Shown here: piece by piece, positions 9,047 to 15,075 of the stretch
How positions within the stretch are numbered: position 1 is the stretch's first letter
Layout of the letters: each line of letters opens with the position of its first letter
Source: Lachnospiraceae bacterium
GTDB lineage: Bacteria; Bacillota; Clostridia; Lachnospirales; Lachnospiraceae
Length of the DNA stretch: 17,143 nt
Assembly (NCBI GenBank): GCA_021200345.1
Contig: JAJQGR010000136.1
Coordinates: 1 to 17,143, forward strand
Reading direction: 5' to 3'
Program-made: the position numbers and the translations under genes
The notes under the pieces: generated by a model
The model's database searches: none
What the model was told of the DNA's origin: nothing
Seen by the model: only the letters and a program-made list of their open reading frames with translations

Positions 9047-9619
9047 ATGAGGAAAAAACTGGTTTTATTTCTTTGTGTTATCTTGACGCTGACGCTCTGT
9101 TCCTGCCAGGATTCTTCTGTAATTTCTGAAGAGAGTGAGCAGACAGAAGCAACGGAAGAAAATATAGACAGCGACTACCAGGTAACCGAAGTCATGATGG
9201 GTGCCTATGGCGTATGTGTTGACTATGAATATTCAGAAAATCTGGGGACGGCTCATCATATTTCTGAAATTCTGCAACTGTTTCCGAGACGTTTCGAAGA
9301 CACTGACGCTTCAGATTATTTTTCATTGATAGAAAGTATGGATGAATGGAAAGGTCAGCTGGAGGAGGGAGATGCTGTAGTCTATACAGAGGATGAACCG
9401 GTATTTATCCGCTATTATATGGAAAGCTATATTGCATCGGATGGTGTTAACTCCATTGATCATAAGGATGTGATACTGATCAAAGAGGGAGACGACATGA
9501 TTATGGCAATACAAAGTCCGATAAACGAAGAAAGCTGGTCGTTCCTTCTGGTGGAGGATTACGGAGACTGGCTGTTAAAAGAAATTGAACTGAAAGGCAT
9601 TGGATATTCGATTATTTAA
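9047..9619 (+). CDS. Predicted lipoprotein of unknown function
   Basis: I do not recognise the family. The 190-residue product begins with a lipoprotein signal: basic MRKK, a hydrophobic stretch LVLFLCVILTLTL and a lipobox-like LCSC with Cys20 as the likely lipidated residue. A Ser/Glu/Thr-rich linker (about 22-45) follows, then a soluble acidic domain without membrane segments. The end (ESWSFLLVEDYGDWLLKEIEL) resembles small extracytoplasmic beta domains in general only. The frame is open back to 8981, but that part overlaps gyrA. The ATG at 9047, with GGAG at 9037-9040 and GAGGAGG at 9028-9034, starts the signal peptide. It begins 1 nt after the gyrA stop, so it is likely cotranscribed with gyrBA, and a terminator follows. 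Confidence 0.85.
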   Translation: MRKKLVLFLCVILTLTLCSCQDSSVISEESEQTEATEENIDSDYQVTEVMMGAYGVCVDYEYSENLGTAHHISEILQLFPRRFEDTDASDYFSLIESMDEWKGQLEEGDAVVYTEDEPVFIRYYMESYIASDGVNSIDHKDVILIKEGDDMIMAIQSPINEESWSFLLVEDYGDWLLKEIELKGIGYSII

Positions 9620-9634
9620 AAGTTCATGAGGAAG

Positions 9635-9670
9635 AAAATGGGTGTCGTTGACAGGCACCCATTTTTTATT
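9635..9670 (+). terminator. Intrinsic terminator closing the gyrBA-lipoprotein transcript
   Basis: A perfect 10-bp stem pairs AAAATGGGTG (9635-9644) with CACCCATTTT (9656-9665) around an 11-base loop, and the 3' arm runs into a T-tract (9662-9667). It lies 16 bases after the lipoprotein stop. Confidence 0.92.
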
Positions 9671-9693
9671 CATATGGATAGTCGATATATCAT

Positions 9694-9707
9694 TCTATCG
9701 TGATAGA
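9694..9707. promoter_or_regulatory. 14-bp perfect palindrome upstream of the ECF sigma gene
   Basis: TCTATC and GATAGA face each other around GT. The site lies between the preceding terminator and the candidate ECF promoter, where an operator would be expected. No local TetR- or PadR-like regulator gene is visible, so the binding protein is unknown. Confidence 0.35.
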
Positions 9708-9731
9708 AAATTTATAAAGATCGGAGAAAAA

Positions 9732-9757
9732 TGAACCTTTGAAGGTTTGAAAACGTC
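9732..9757 (+). promoter_or_regulatory. Candidate ECF-type promoter of the sigma gene
   Basis: TGAACC (9732-9737), a 16-base spacer and CGTC (9754-9757) match the TGAAAC-N16-CGTC layout used by SigX/SigW-type ECF sigma factors, with one mismatch in the -35. It lies 70 bases before the sigma gene, which suggests autoregulation. The -35 is also part of a short palindrome, AACCTT-TG-AAGGTT (9734-9747). A second TGAAAC is present at 9766-9771, but its possible -10 (CGATA, 9786) is too close. Confidence 0.5.
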
Positions 9758-9826
9758 TATTTCAGTGAAACCGGTTTTCATAAAGCGATAAAGCTATTTC
9801 CCATTCAGGTATGAGGGGGTGATAAT

Positions 9827-11107
9827 GTGAATGATTTTGAAGATATGCTGGCCGCGGAACGAATGGCTGTGGAGCGTTTTGTTAAATTTCAGATTTCGTC
9901 CCCTGAGGATGCTGAGGATGTGCTGCAGGAGGTTTATCTGACAGCTTGCCAGAAATTTTTTCAATTGAGAGACAGAGCCTCTTTCAAAGCCTGGCTGATC
10001 AGTATTGCCAGAAATAAATGTCATGATTATTTCAGAGAAAGGGCGGCCAGGTTGGAGATTCCGATTGATGAGCTGACAGAAAAGGAACTGATTTCTGACA
10101 GTAAATATGGAATTGCGGAAGTTTCCGTGGTGAGAGAAACTTTTGACAGGCTTGGCAATAAGGATCAGCAGATTCTGTATCTGTATTTCTGGAAAGAGCT
10201 GCCCCAGGCGGAAATCGCAAAGCGTTTGAATATCCCGGTGGGAACGGTGAAAAGTCGCCTCTATACGGCGAAGCGGAATTTTAAAAAGCAGTATCCTGAT
10301 CACAAAGAGGATGATCAGAAAGGAGAAAAAGAGAAGATGAAACAGTTACCTGAAATCATGCCGGAATATCGGATTGAGAAAAGTGATAAGGATCCATTTT
10401 CTGTAAAATGGGAGGAGCTGATGGGATGGTTTTTAGTCCCGAAGCCGGGGGAAAAGCTTTCCTGGGGCATGTATGACTGCCCTTCCGGAAAATGCGACAA
10501 TATCTATCAGATGGAGGTGACCGGAAAGGCGAAGGTGCATGGTATTGAGGGAGTGGAGCTGACTGCGAAGGAGATTCCATGTACAGAAAAGAATCATGTG
10601 CTTGAGAGGGTGTTTGTGGCTCAGCTGACGGATACGCACTGCCGTTATCTGGCAACCATCAGAAATGACGGTAATGTCAGAAACTACATCACGTTTCTGG
10701 ATGGCGAGGAATTTATGTCAAATTGGGGTTTCGGTGAGAATAACTGCGGCAACGAGACTAACCTGTCCGTAAAGGGAGACATTCAGCGCAATGGTTCCGT
10801 GATTACCAGTAAAAACAAGGATTTCCTTCTGGACATCGTGGGTCGATATACCGTTACCATCGCCGGGAAAGGCTATGACACCGTCTGCGTGATGGATATT
10901 GAAACCTATAATCCCAATGTGGTGTCGGAGCAGTATCTGGACAAAAATGGCCGGACGATTCTCTGGAGGAGATTTAACCGGGACGATTGGGCGTTCGATC
11001 ATTACAGAAAATTGTGGAGTGAGCTTCTTCCGAAAAACGAGAGGATTACTGTCAACGGTGTTACATACGTGCATTGGTATGACTGTGTGACGGATTATAT
11101 TTTCTGA
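9827..11107 (+). CDS. ECF sigma factor with a C-terminal soluble domain of unknown function
   Basis: Residues 1-158 form an ECF sigma-70 factor. Region 2 includes EDAEDVLQEVYLTACQKF (28-45) and FKAWLISIARNKCHDYFR (53-70). Region 4 carries a helix-turn-helix in QAEIAKRLNIPVGTVKSRLY (127-146). A charged linker (about 156-173) joins it to about 255 residues I do not recognise. That part is rich in Trp, Tyr and Cys, has no membrane segment or zinc-finger anti-sigma motif, and ends in HWYDCVTDYIF. ECF factors with C-terminal extensions are known and the extension usually modulates activity; that role here is inference. No separate anti-sigma gene is adjacent. GTG at 9827 is the start, with AGGGGG at 9814-9819. 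At the junction an AGGAG (10321-10325) precedes an in-frame ATG (10337) that could start the C-terminal part alone. Confidence 0.92.
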   Translation: MNDFEDMLAAERMAVERFVKFQISSPEDAEDVLQEVYLTACQKFFQLRDRASFKAWLISIARNKCHDYFRERAARLEIPIDELTEKELISDSKYGIAEVSVVRETFDRLGNKDQQILYLYFWKELPQAEIAKRLNIPVGTVKSRLYTAKRNFKKQYPDHKEDDQKGEKEKMKQLPEIMPEYRIEKSDKDPFSVKWEELMGWFLVPKPGEKLSWGMYDCPSGKCDNIYQMEVTGKAKVHGIEGVELTAKEIPCTEKNHVLERVFVAQLTDTHCRYLATIRNDGNVRNYITFLDGEEFMSNWGFGENNCGNETNLSVKGDIQRNGSVITSKNKDFLLDIVGRYTVTIAGKGYDTVCVMDIETYNPNVVSEQYLDKNGRTILWRRFNRDDWAFDHYRKLWSELLPKNERITVNGVTYVHWYDCVTDYIF

Positions 11108-11178
11108 TGATGTGGATTCAGAAGCGTGAGAAATTTTATTTTACTTCAAAGGACCTACAGGTTTACAAAAAGAACAAT

Positions 11179-11225
11179 GGGCGGCTAAGCGTTTTGGGCT
11201 TAACCGCCCTGTCTGTTATATTTTC
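11179..11225 (+). terminator. Intrinsic terminator after the ECF sigma gene
   Basis: GGGCGG and TAAGC (11179-11184, 11186-11190) pair with GCTTA and CCGCCC (11198-11202, 11204-11209) around a 7-base loop with one internal C/A mismatch. The T-rich stretch that follows is interrupted but adequate. The stem starts 71 bases after the stop codon. Confidence 0.8.
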
Positions 11226-11247
11226 TTCTTTTAATTTCAAAATACTA

Positions 11248-11276
11248 TTGACAACAAACTGATTATACTGTATATA
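11248..11276 (+). promoter_or_regulatory. Sigma-A-type promoter of the gntR-ABC operon
   Basis: A consensus TTGACA (11248-11253) is followed after 17 bases by TATATA (11271-11276). The -10 lies inside a long palindrome, so the promoter can be blocked by a bound repressor. Confidence 0.7.
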
Positions 11277-11291
11277 TAACATATAAACAGT
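11267..11291. promoter_or_regulatory. 25-bp near-perfect palindromic operator
   Basis: Arms ACTGT (11267-11271) and ACAGT (11287-11291) enclose mirrored TATAT (11273-11277) and ATATA (11281-11285) blocks. Apart from the three central bases, only one symmetric pair fails. The site covers the -10 and the likely transcription start, and lies 17 bases before the gntR start. It is the obvious target for the YtrA-type repressor encoded next. Confidence 0.75.
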
Positions 11292-11308
11292 TAAAAGAAG
11301 GTTGACCC

Positions 11309-11686
11309 ATGAAGATTATGCAGAATTCTGACACGCCGATCTATATGCAGATCGCGGAGCAGCTGAAGACGGAAATTCTGGAGGGAAAGCTGAAGCCGGG
11401 TGAGTATCTGCCTTCCATCCGGGGGCTGGCGAAGGAGCTGCGCATCAGTGTGATTACGACGATGAAGGCGTATGAGCAGCTGGAGTCGGAGGGGCTGGTC
11501 ACGGCTATTCAGGGCAAGGGCTTTTTAGTCAATGACCAGAATATGGGCATGTTGAAAGAACAGCACCTGAGAAAGGTGGAGGAGTATCTGCAGGCGGCGA
11601 TTCAGTCGGCCCGTGTGGCGGGAATGACGGAGGAGGAGCTGGAGGCGATGCTGCATACGCTGATTTTATTGCAGGAGCAGGAGTAA
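11309..11686 (+). CDS. GntR-family transcriptional repressor, YtrA subfamily
   Basis: This is a 125-residue DNA-binding regulator. Residues about 10-76 form the GntR winged helix: IYMQIAEQLKTEILEGKLKPG, LPSIRGLAKELRISVITTMKAYEQLE and the wing GLVTAIQGKGFLV. The remaining 45 residues are only a helical tail, too short for the FadR, HutC or MocR effector domains, which is the mark of the YtrA subfamily. YtrA repressors usually head operons for ABC transporters, as here, and repress their own promoter; the palindrome at 11267-11291 fits. AGAAGG (11296-11301) is the ribosome site. The inducer cannot be read from sequence. In B. subtilis the ytr operon responds to cell-wall antibiotics. Confidence 0.95.
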   Translation: MKIMQNSDTPIYMQIAEQLKTEILEGKLKPGEYLPSIRGLAKELRISVITTMKAYEQLESEGLVTAIQGKGFLVNDQNMGMLKEQHLRKVEEYLQAAIQSARVAGMTEEELEAMLHTLILLQEQE

Positions 11687-11708
11687 TGCTATAGTAAAAA
11701 GAGTGTAG

Positions 11709-11727
11709 CAATAAAGATGCTTTATTG
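11709..11727. repeat. 8-bp perfect hairpin between gntR and the ABC ATPase gene
   Basis: CAATAAAG (11709-11716) and CTTTATTG (11720-11727) are separated by three bases. There is no T-tract after it, so it is not a normal terminator. It could be an mRNA processing or stability element, or a second protein-binding site. Confidence 0.55.
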
Positions 11728-11758
11728 AAATCTGTGTAAAAAGAAGGGGAAATTTATC

Positions 11759-12664
11759 ATGGAAATCGAAAAAACAGCTATCAGAGCAACAAACCTGGAA
11801 AAGAAATTCAAAAATTTTAACTTAAACATTCAGAAGCTGGAAATTCCGCAGGGTTTTGCCACCGCTTTAATCGGGGAAAACGGCGCGGGCAAAACGACGC
11901 TGATGAATATTCTGGCGGGCATCCGGCTGGATTACAAGGGTGAGATCACTTTTTTTGAGAAGTGGAACGATCAGGATCGGGAGAAAAAGGACTGTCCGGT
12001 CAGGGAGCAGGTCGGTTACACGGGAACCAGCGGATATTTTCTGCCGCAGTGGACGGTTGCGGATGTGGGCGAGATCAGTGAGCTTCTGTTTGAAGGTTTT
12101 GACAGAAAGCGGTTCGATGTGTTGTGCCGGGAATTGAAAATCGTTGGCGGGGGCAGCAATGAGGATCAGAAGAAGGTATCCGAACTGTCGGACGGCACCC
12201 GCACCAAGCTGATGCTCGCCGGGGTGCTGGCGCGCAAGACGGATCTGCTGCTGATGGATGAGCCGGCCTCTCCTCTGGATCCTCTGATGCGGGACCGCCT
12301 CTGTGAGATGATTCAGGAGTATCTGGCGGAGGGCAACGGGGAGAAAAGCATTTTCTTTTCCACGCATAATATTTCCGACATGGAGAACGTAACGGATTAC
12401 GCAATTATCATGAGCCGCGGACGGATCGTGGAGCGGGGCTTTGTGGAGGACCTGAAAAATAAATATGTGCTGGTGAAGGGCGAGAAAGAGGACGTATCGA
12501 AGGTAAGGTCTGTTCTGTACACCATGCAGGAGAACAAGTATGGCTTCGAAGGACTGTGTCTTAATGAAAATCTGGAGAAGCTGGCGGGGATAGATGTGAC
12601 AAAGGAGATCCCGAGCCTGTACCGGATCAGCGTAGCGGTGATGAAAAAGAATGCCGGGATATAA
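11759..12664 (+). CDS. ABC transporter ATP-binding protein
   Basis: This 301-residue ATPase powers an ABC transporter, very likely with the two membrane proteins encoded downstream. It has Walker A GENGAGKT (39-46), a variant signature LSDGT (143-147), Walker B LLLMDEP (163-169), a D-loop SPLD (171-174) and the switch His203 in STHNISD. The classic LSGGQ is degenerate, which is common in YtrB-like and Na+/bacitracin-type export ATPases. About 75 C-terminal residues follow the nucleotide-binding domain, as in this group. The ATG at 11759 has AAGGGG at 11744-11749. The substrate is unknown; an export or envelope-stress role is inferred from the YtrA-type neighbour. Confidence 0.95.
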   Translation: MEIEKTAIRATNLEKKFKNFNLNIQKLEIPQGFATALIGENGAGKTTLMNILAGIRLDYKGEITFFEKWNDQDREKKDCPVREQVGYTGTSGYFLPQWTVADVGEISELLFEGFDRKRFDVLCRELKIVGGGSNEDQKKVSELSDGTRTKLMLAGVLARKTDLLLMDEPASPLDPLMRDRLCEMIQEYLAEGNGEKSIFFSTHNISDMENVTDYAIIMSRGRIVERGFVEDLKNKYVLVKGEKEDVSKVRSVLYTMQENKYGFEGLCLNENLEKLAGIDVTKEIPSLYRISVAVMKKNAGI

Positions 12665-12711
12665 GGCGAAAATGAAACCATGAAAAAAATTCATTATATG
12701 AGGAATGCATA

Positions 12712-13365
12712 ATGAAAATATTAAAATGCTATCTGGCTTTTACACAAAAAAGCTATCGACTGGTTATGTTAATCATTCTGCCCTTTATTCTTGTGGCGGG
12801 GATGTGCATACTCTGTTATTTTACGAAATGGCCGGGAATATTTTGGTGGGTATGGCTGTTGCTGATCTGGCCGCTAATGGCGATCATAGGGGATCATTTC
12901 ATAGGGCTTTATCGAATTCGGGAGAATGGACTGGAGTATGTAAAGTCCTCCGGCAAGGGTGTACAGTTTGTGAAAAAGGCGGTGGCAGGAGATTGTATCC
13001 AGAAATTTCTGTGGACGGCACTGATATACAGTGGAGGTTACGCTTTGCTCTATCTTTTGGATGTGGGAAATCCTATAACGGCACAAAGCATGACGCCGGT
13101 ATTGTATACCTGCCTGACGGTCATATTTTACGGTTATGGGAGTATTCTTCTGTGTACTATACTTTCGCGGTTTTTTCTGAATTTTTCCACCCGCCTTTTA
13201 TGTGCTTATGGTGCTGTATTCCTTAGCTTTATATTCTGGCTTTTGACGGTGAATGTTGCGCCGGCTGTCAATTTGGCGGTGGCTTTTGTGTACGTACTTG
13301 CTGTATGCGGAGCCAATGGTTATGTAATAAATAAGAAAATGGGGGAGATGTATTATGATGAATGA
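12712..13365 (+). CDS. Multi-pass membrane protein, probable ABC permease subunit
   Basis: This 217-residue protein has about six hydrophobic segments, among them LVMLIILPFILVAGMCIL (about 17-34), FWWVWLLLIWPLMAIIG (about 44-60) and paired helices near the C-terminus. I do not recognise a named family. Its place between the ATPase and another membrane protein argues for one half of a heteromeric permease. GAGGA (12700-12704) lies 7 bases before the ATG. The 3' end overlaps the next gene by 11 bases (13355-13365), a sign of coupled translation. Confidence 0.85.
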   Translation: MKILKCYLAFTQKSYRLVMLIILPFILVAGMCILCYFTKWPGIFWWVWLLLIWPLMAIIGDHFIGLYRIRENGLEYVKSSGKGVQFVKKAVAGDCIQKFLWTALIYSGGYALLYLLDVGNPITAQSMTPVLYTCLTVIFYGYGSILLCTILSRFFLNFSTRLLCAYGAVFLSFIFWLLTVNVAPAVNLAVAFVYVLAVCGANGYVINKKMGEMYYDE

Positions 13366-14011
13366 TTTAAAACTGGCAGTCCGTCTGATGAAAAAATCAT
13401 ATATGTTTAAGTACAATCTGGTGGTCATGATATTGTTCATTCTGGTCGGAATCATGGAAATGGCAATGGGAGCCGCAGTGGGTGGATTATTTGTTTTTCT
13501 GGGTTTTGCAATGATTCCGTCACAGCTTTTGTCAATGCTGGGATATGCCGGACTGGTGGCCGCCTCGCCGCTCAAACGCAGGATGCAGGTTGATTTTCAG
13601 GTGAAAGTATATCTGACGGGCAGCTTTGCGGGACTGCTGCTGGTATCAGTCTTTACGGCGGTGATGCTTTTATTTGCAGATGCTGAGGGGAAAGCGAAGC
13701 TCTGGAACATTTACCTGGTCTATGGAATATGCTGCGCGGTATTCGGAATTTATATCACGCTGGCCTATAAACTGTTCATCGTATCTACCGCTGCATTACT
13801 GTTGTGCGTCTATCTGCCGTTGATTATGAAGCCAGAGACGCTGAGATCCGGCCTTGGAAACAGGCAGTTTTACTCCGCGCCGGCGACAGTTCTGGTTACG
13901 ATGGGGCTGATTCTTTTGTCTGCGCTGGTGCAGTACGCGCTGGGGAGTTTGCTTTACCGCAGGCCGCTGTCGAAGTTTGCGGCGAACTGGAATTTGAGGA
14001 GGTATATCTGA
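13355..14011 (+). CDS. Multi-pass membrane protein, probable second ABC permease subunit
   Basis: This 218-residue protein has about six predicted membrane segments, for example LVVMILFILVGIMEMAMG (about 22-39), GLLLVSVFTAVMLLFA (about 93-108) and a last pair near ATVLVTMGLILLSALV. Both this and the previous protein begin with a short amphipathic segment containing a K-x-Y motif (QKSYR and KKSYM), and their lengths are nearly equal, so they may be distant paralogues. GGGGGAG (13341-13347) is a good ribosome site for the ATG at 13355; the next codon is also ATG. It is the last gene of the GntR-controlled operon. The substrate is unknown. Confidence 0.85.
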   Translation: MMNDLKLAVRLMKKSYMFKYNLVVMILFILVGIMEMAMGAAVGGLFVFLGFAMIPSQLLSMLGYAGLVAASPLKRRMQVDFQVKVYLTGSFAGLLLVSVFTAVMLLFADAEGKAKLWNIYLVYGICCAVFGIYITLAYKLFIVSTAALLLCVYLPLIMKPETLRSGLGNRQFYSAPATVLVTMGLILLSALVQYALGSLLYRRPLSKFAANWNLRRYI

Positions 14012-14103
14012 GGTGTATGTGTTTTTAAAAATATAAAAATAACGGAATGGTTTTATATTTGGGTCGATGTATCGAATGAGTGAAAAAATAATTATGGTAA
14101 GAT

Positions 14104-14150
14104 AATCAGGTAGGTGTCCCTTGTAAAGAGGAATGTCTGCCTGATTTTTT
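14104..14150 (+). terminator. Intrinsic terminator of the gntR-ABC operon
   Basis: AATCAGG (14104-14110) pairs with CCTGATT (14140-14146), with an extra AG/CT pair inside, and a run of six T follows (14145-14150). The 92 bases between the last permease gene and this stem are AT-rich and contain only a small palindrome, TCGAT-GT-ATCGA (14064-14075), of unknown meaning. Confidence 0.8.
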
Positions 14151-14165
14151 ACGCAGAAAAATCAG
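14141..14165. repeat. 9-bp inverted repeat overlapping the terminator 3' arm
   Basis: CTGATTTTT (14141-14149) and AAAAATCAG (14157-14165) are perfect complements across 7 bases. The left arm is shared with the terminator stem and T-tract, and the right arm abuts the -35 of the hicAB promoter. The two hairpins exclude each other. Confidence 0.6.
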
Positions 14166-14194
14166 TTGACTTTCATGAACAATCATTGTATTAT
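14166..14194 (+). promoter_or_regulatory. Sigma-A promoter of hicAB
   Basis: TTGACT (14166-14171) and TATTAT (14189-14194) are 17 bases apart, each one base from consensus. The palindromic operator begins at the last base of the -10. Confidence 0.8.
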
Positions 14195-14214
14195 GCAACT
14201 ATAATATAGTTGCA
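14194..14214. promoter_or_regulatory. Perfect 21-bp palindromic operator of hicAB
   Basis: TGCAACTATA (14194-14203) and TATAGTTGCA (14205-14214) are exact reverse complements around one A. The site covers the transcription start and ends just before the hicA ribosome site (AGGAG, 14215-14219). HicB antitoxins autorepress through such sites, and HicB here has a C-terminal ribbon-helix-helix. Confidence 0.85.
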
Positions 14215-14233
14215 AGGAGAGGGGTCTTGCAGC

Positions 14234-14491
14234 ATGAGTCAGTTTGAGAAAGCAAAAGAAAGAATAAGACTGAGACCGAAGGATTATACATATACTGAGG
14301 TCAGAATATTACTTTCACAGATGGGATTCGTAGAGTGCAATAAAGGAAAAACTTCCGGTTCGAGGATCAAATTTTATAGAAAAAGGGATCAGAAAATTAT
14401 CCTGCTGCATAAACCGCATCCAGGAGATGTAATGAAGCCGGGAGCGGTCAGGGAATTAGCAGAGTATCTGACAAATTTGGGAGAATTATGA
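14234..14491 (+). CDS. hicA: HicA-family toxin (mRNA interferase)
   Basis: HicA toxins are small dsRBD-like proteins that degrade mRNA and are silenced by HicB. The 85-residue product has the expected order: an N-terminal helix, GFVECNKGKTSGSRIKFYR (31-49), then LLHKPHPGDVMKPGAVREL (57-75). The LHKPHP block is typical of one Bacillota HicA subgroup. The GSHH-type histidine found in the E. coli protein is replaced by GSR; His59 and His62 are the only histidines. ATG at 14234 is chosen because AGGAGAGGGG ends 9 bases before it. An upstream in-frame TTG at 14210 lies in the operator. The gene overlaps hicB by four bases. Confidence 0.9.
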   Translation: MSQFEKAKERIRLRPKDYTYTEVRILLSQMGFVECNKGKTSGSRIKFYRKRDQKIILLHKPHPGDVMKPGAVRELAEYLTNLGEL

Positions 14492-14847
14492 TGAAATCTA
14501 ATGTATTGGAGTATAAAGGATATCACACAAAAGTGGAATTTGATTCGGAGGATCTCGTACTTCGCGGAAAAATTGAAGGTATCAACGATCTGGTGAATTT
14601 TGAGTGTGAGGACATCCGTAATGTGGAAAATGAATTTCATAAAGCTGTGGATGATTATCTTGATTTCTGCAGAGAGGTAGGGAAAACGCCTGAAAAAGAG
14701 TATAAAGGTACCTTCAATGTACGCATTGCTCCGGAACTTCATAAAAAATTAACGGTTACAGCGATGCTCAATGGAGATACCTTAAATACCTCTGTTGAAA
14801 AAGCCATCCGGCAGTATGTGGAAGAAAAATCTGCCCTTGGCGTTTAG
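14488..14847 (+). CDS. hicB: HicB-family antitoxin
   Basis: HicB binds and blocks HicA and represses the operon. The N-terminal part (about 6-65) is the partly degraded RNase H-like HicB fold, with YKGYHTKVEFDSEDLVLRGK, the IEGINDLVNFE loop and a helix ending in YLDFCREVGK. Residues about 74-112 (GTFNVRIAPELHKKLTVTAM, then SVEKAIRQYV) form a ribbon-helix-helix for DNA binding. The ATG at 14488 overlaps the hicA stop; a second ATG follows at once and has better spacing from GGGAG (14479-14483). The toxin-first order is usual for hicAB. It ends 6 bases from the stop of the convergent small gene, with no terminator between them. Confidence 0.92.
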   Translation: MMKSNVLEYKGYHTKVEFDSEDLVLRGKIEGINDLVNFECEDIRNVENEFHKAVDDYLDFCREVGKTPEKEYKGTFNVRIAPELHKKLTVTAMLNGDTLNTSVEKAIRQYVEEKSALGV

Positions 14848-14853
14848 GTTCAG

Positions 14854-14997
14854 TCATCTGATCCCCGCCAGCGCGCAGATCACGACCACTGCTGCAAAAC
14901 AGAGCACCAGTCCCCAGATCAGATAAGCGCCGCCTGTCTCGAAGATGTCCTCCTGCGCCCAGAATTCTTCCCGTTTCATTCTCTGTGTGTTTGTCAT
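14854..14997 (-). CDS. Small single-span membrane peptide, 47 residues
   Basis: This gene is too short for usual ORF cut-offs. The ATG (complement of 14995-14997) has a near-ideal ribosome site, AAGGAGG on the - strand (complement of 15003-15009), 5 bases away. The product has a charged head (TQRMKREEFWAQEDIFE) and one hydrophobic helix (about 24-44, with LVLCFAAVVVICAL), ending in GIR. A Gly-Gly at 22-23 precedes the hydrophobic part, but the rest of the head is a poor match to a double-glycine leader. It is the only - strand gene and is divergent from the LytTR regulator, with LytTR-box-like repeats between them. It may be a small modulator or secreted signal of that system, or an unrelated membrane peptide. 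I do not recognise the family. Confidence 0.7.
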   Translation of the reverse strand: MTNTQRMKREEFWAQEDIFETGGAYLIWGLVLCFAAVVVICALAGIR

Positions 14998-15015
14998 AGC
15001 TGCCTCCTTGTCCTG

Positions 15016-15075
15016 AACAGTAAAGCTTATGTTAGAAAATTTGTTTTATGTTTACTGTTTGTAATGTAAAACTGT
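15016..15075. promoter_or_regulatory. Divergent intergenic region with LytTR-box-like repeats
   Basis: AACAGTAAA (15016-15024) and TTTACTGTT (15051-15059) form a perfect 9-bp inverted repeat across 26 AT-rich bases. A third ACTGTT occurs at 15071-15076. On the - strand the second and third copies read ACAGTAAAC and ACAGTTTTA, close to the ACAGTT-type half-sites bound by AgrA/ComE-like LytTR proteins. Their 17-base spacing is shorter than the usual 20-22. A weak -10 for the small gene (TAACAT, complement of 15029-15034) sits a suitable distance downstream. Control by the neighbouring LytTR protein is inference. Confidence 0.5.

Noticed and set aside
9648..9676. TTGACA followed by CATATG as a promoter
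   Set aside because: The -35 lies in the loop of a strong terminator and the -10 matches poorly.
10281..10340. Programmed frameshift in the sigma fusion
   Set aside because: Runs of five A are present, but no standard slippery heptamer in frame followed by a stimulatory stem was found; recorded only as part of the fusion finding.
11867..12694. 275-codon open frame on the - strand opposite the ABC ATPase gene
   Set aside because: It is antisense to a clear ATPase, has no recognisable domain and its composition follows the codon bias of the + strand gene.
14926..14997. Double-glycine bacteriocin leader in the 47-residue peptide
   Set aside because: Gly-Gly is present, but the -4 position is Glu instead of hydrophobic, -7 is Asp, and the downstream part is a plain membrane helix. 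Not strong enough to call a bacteriocin.
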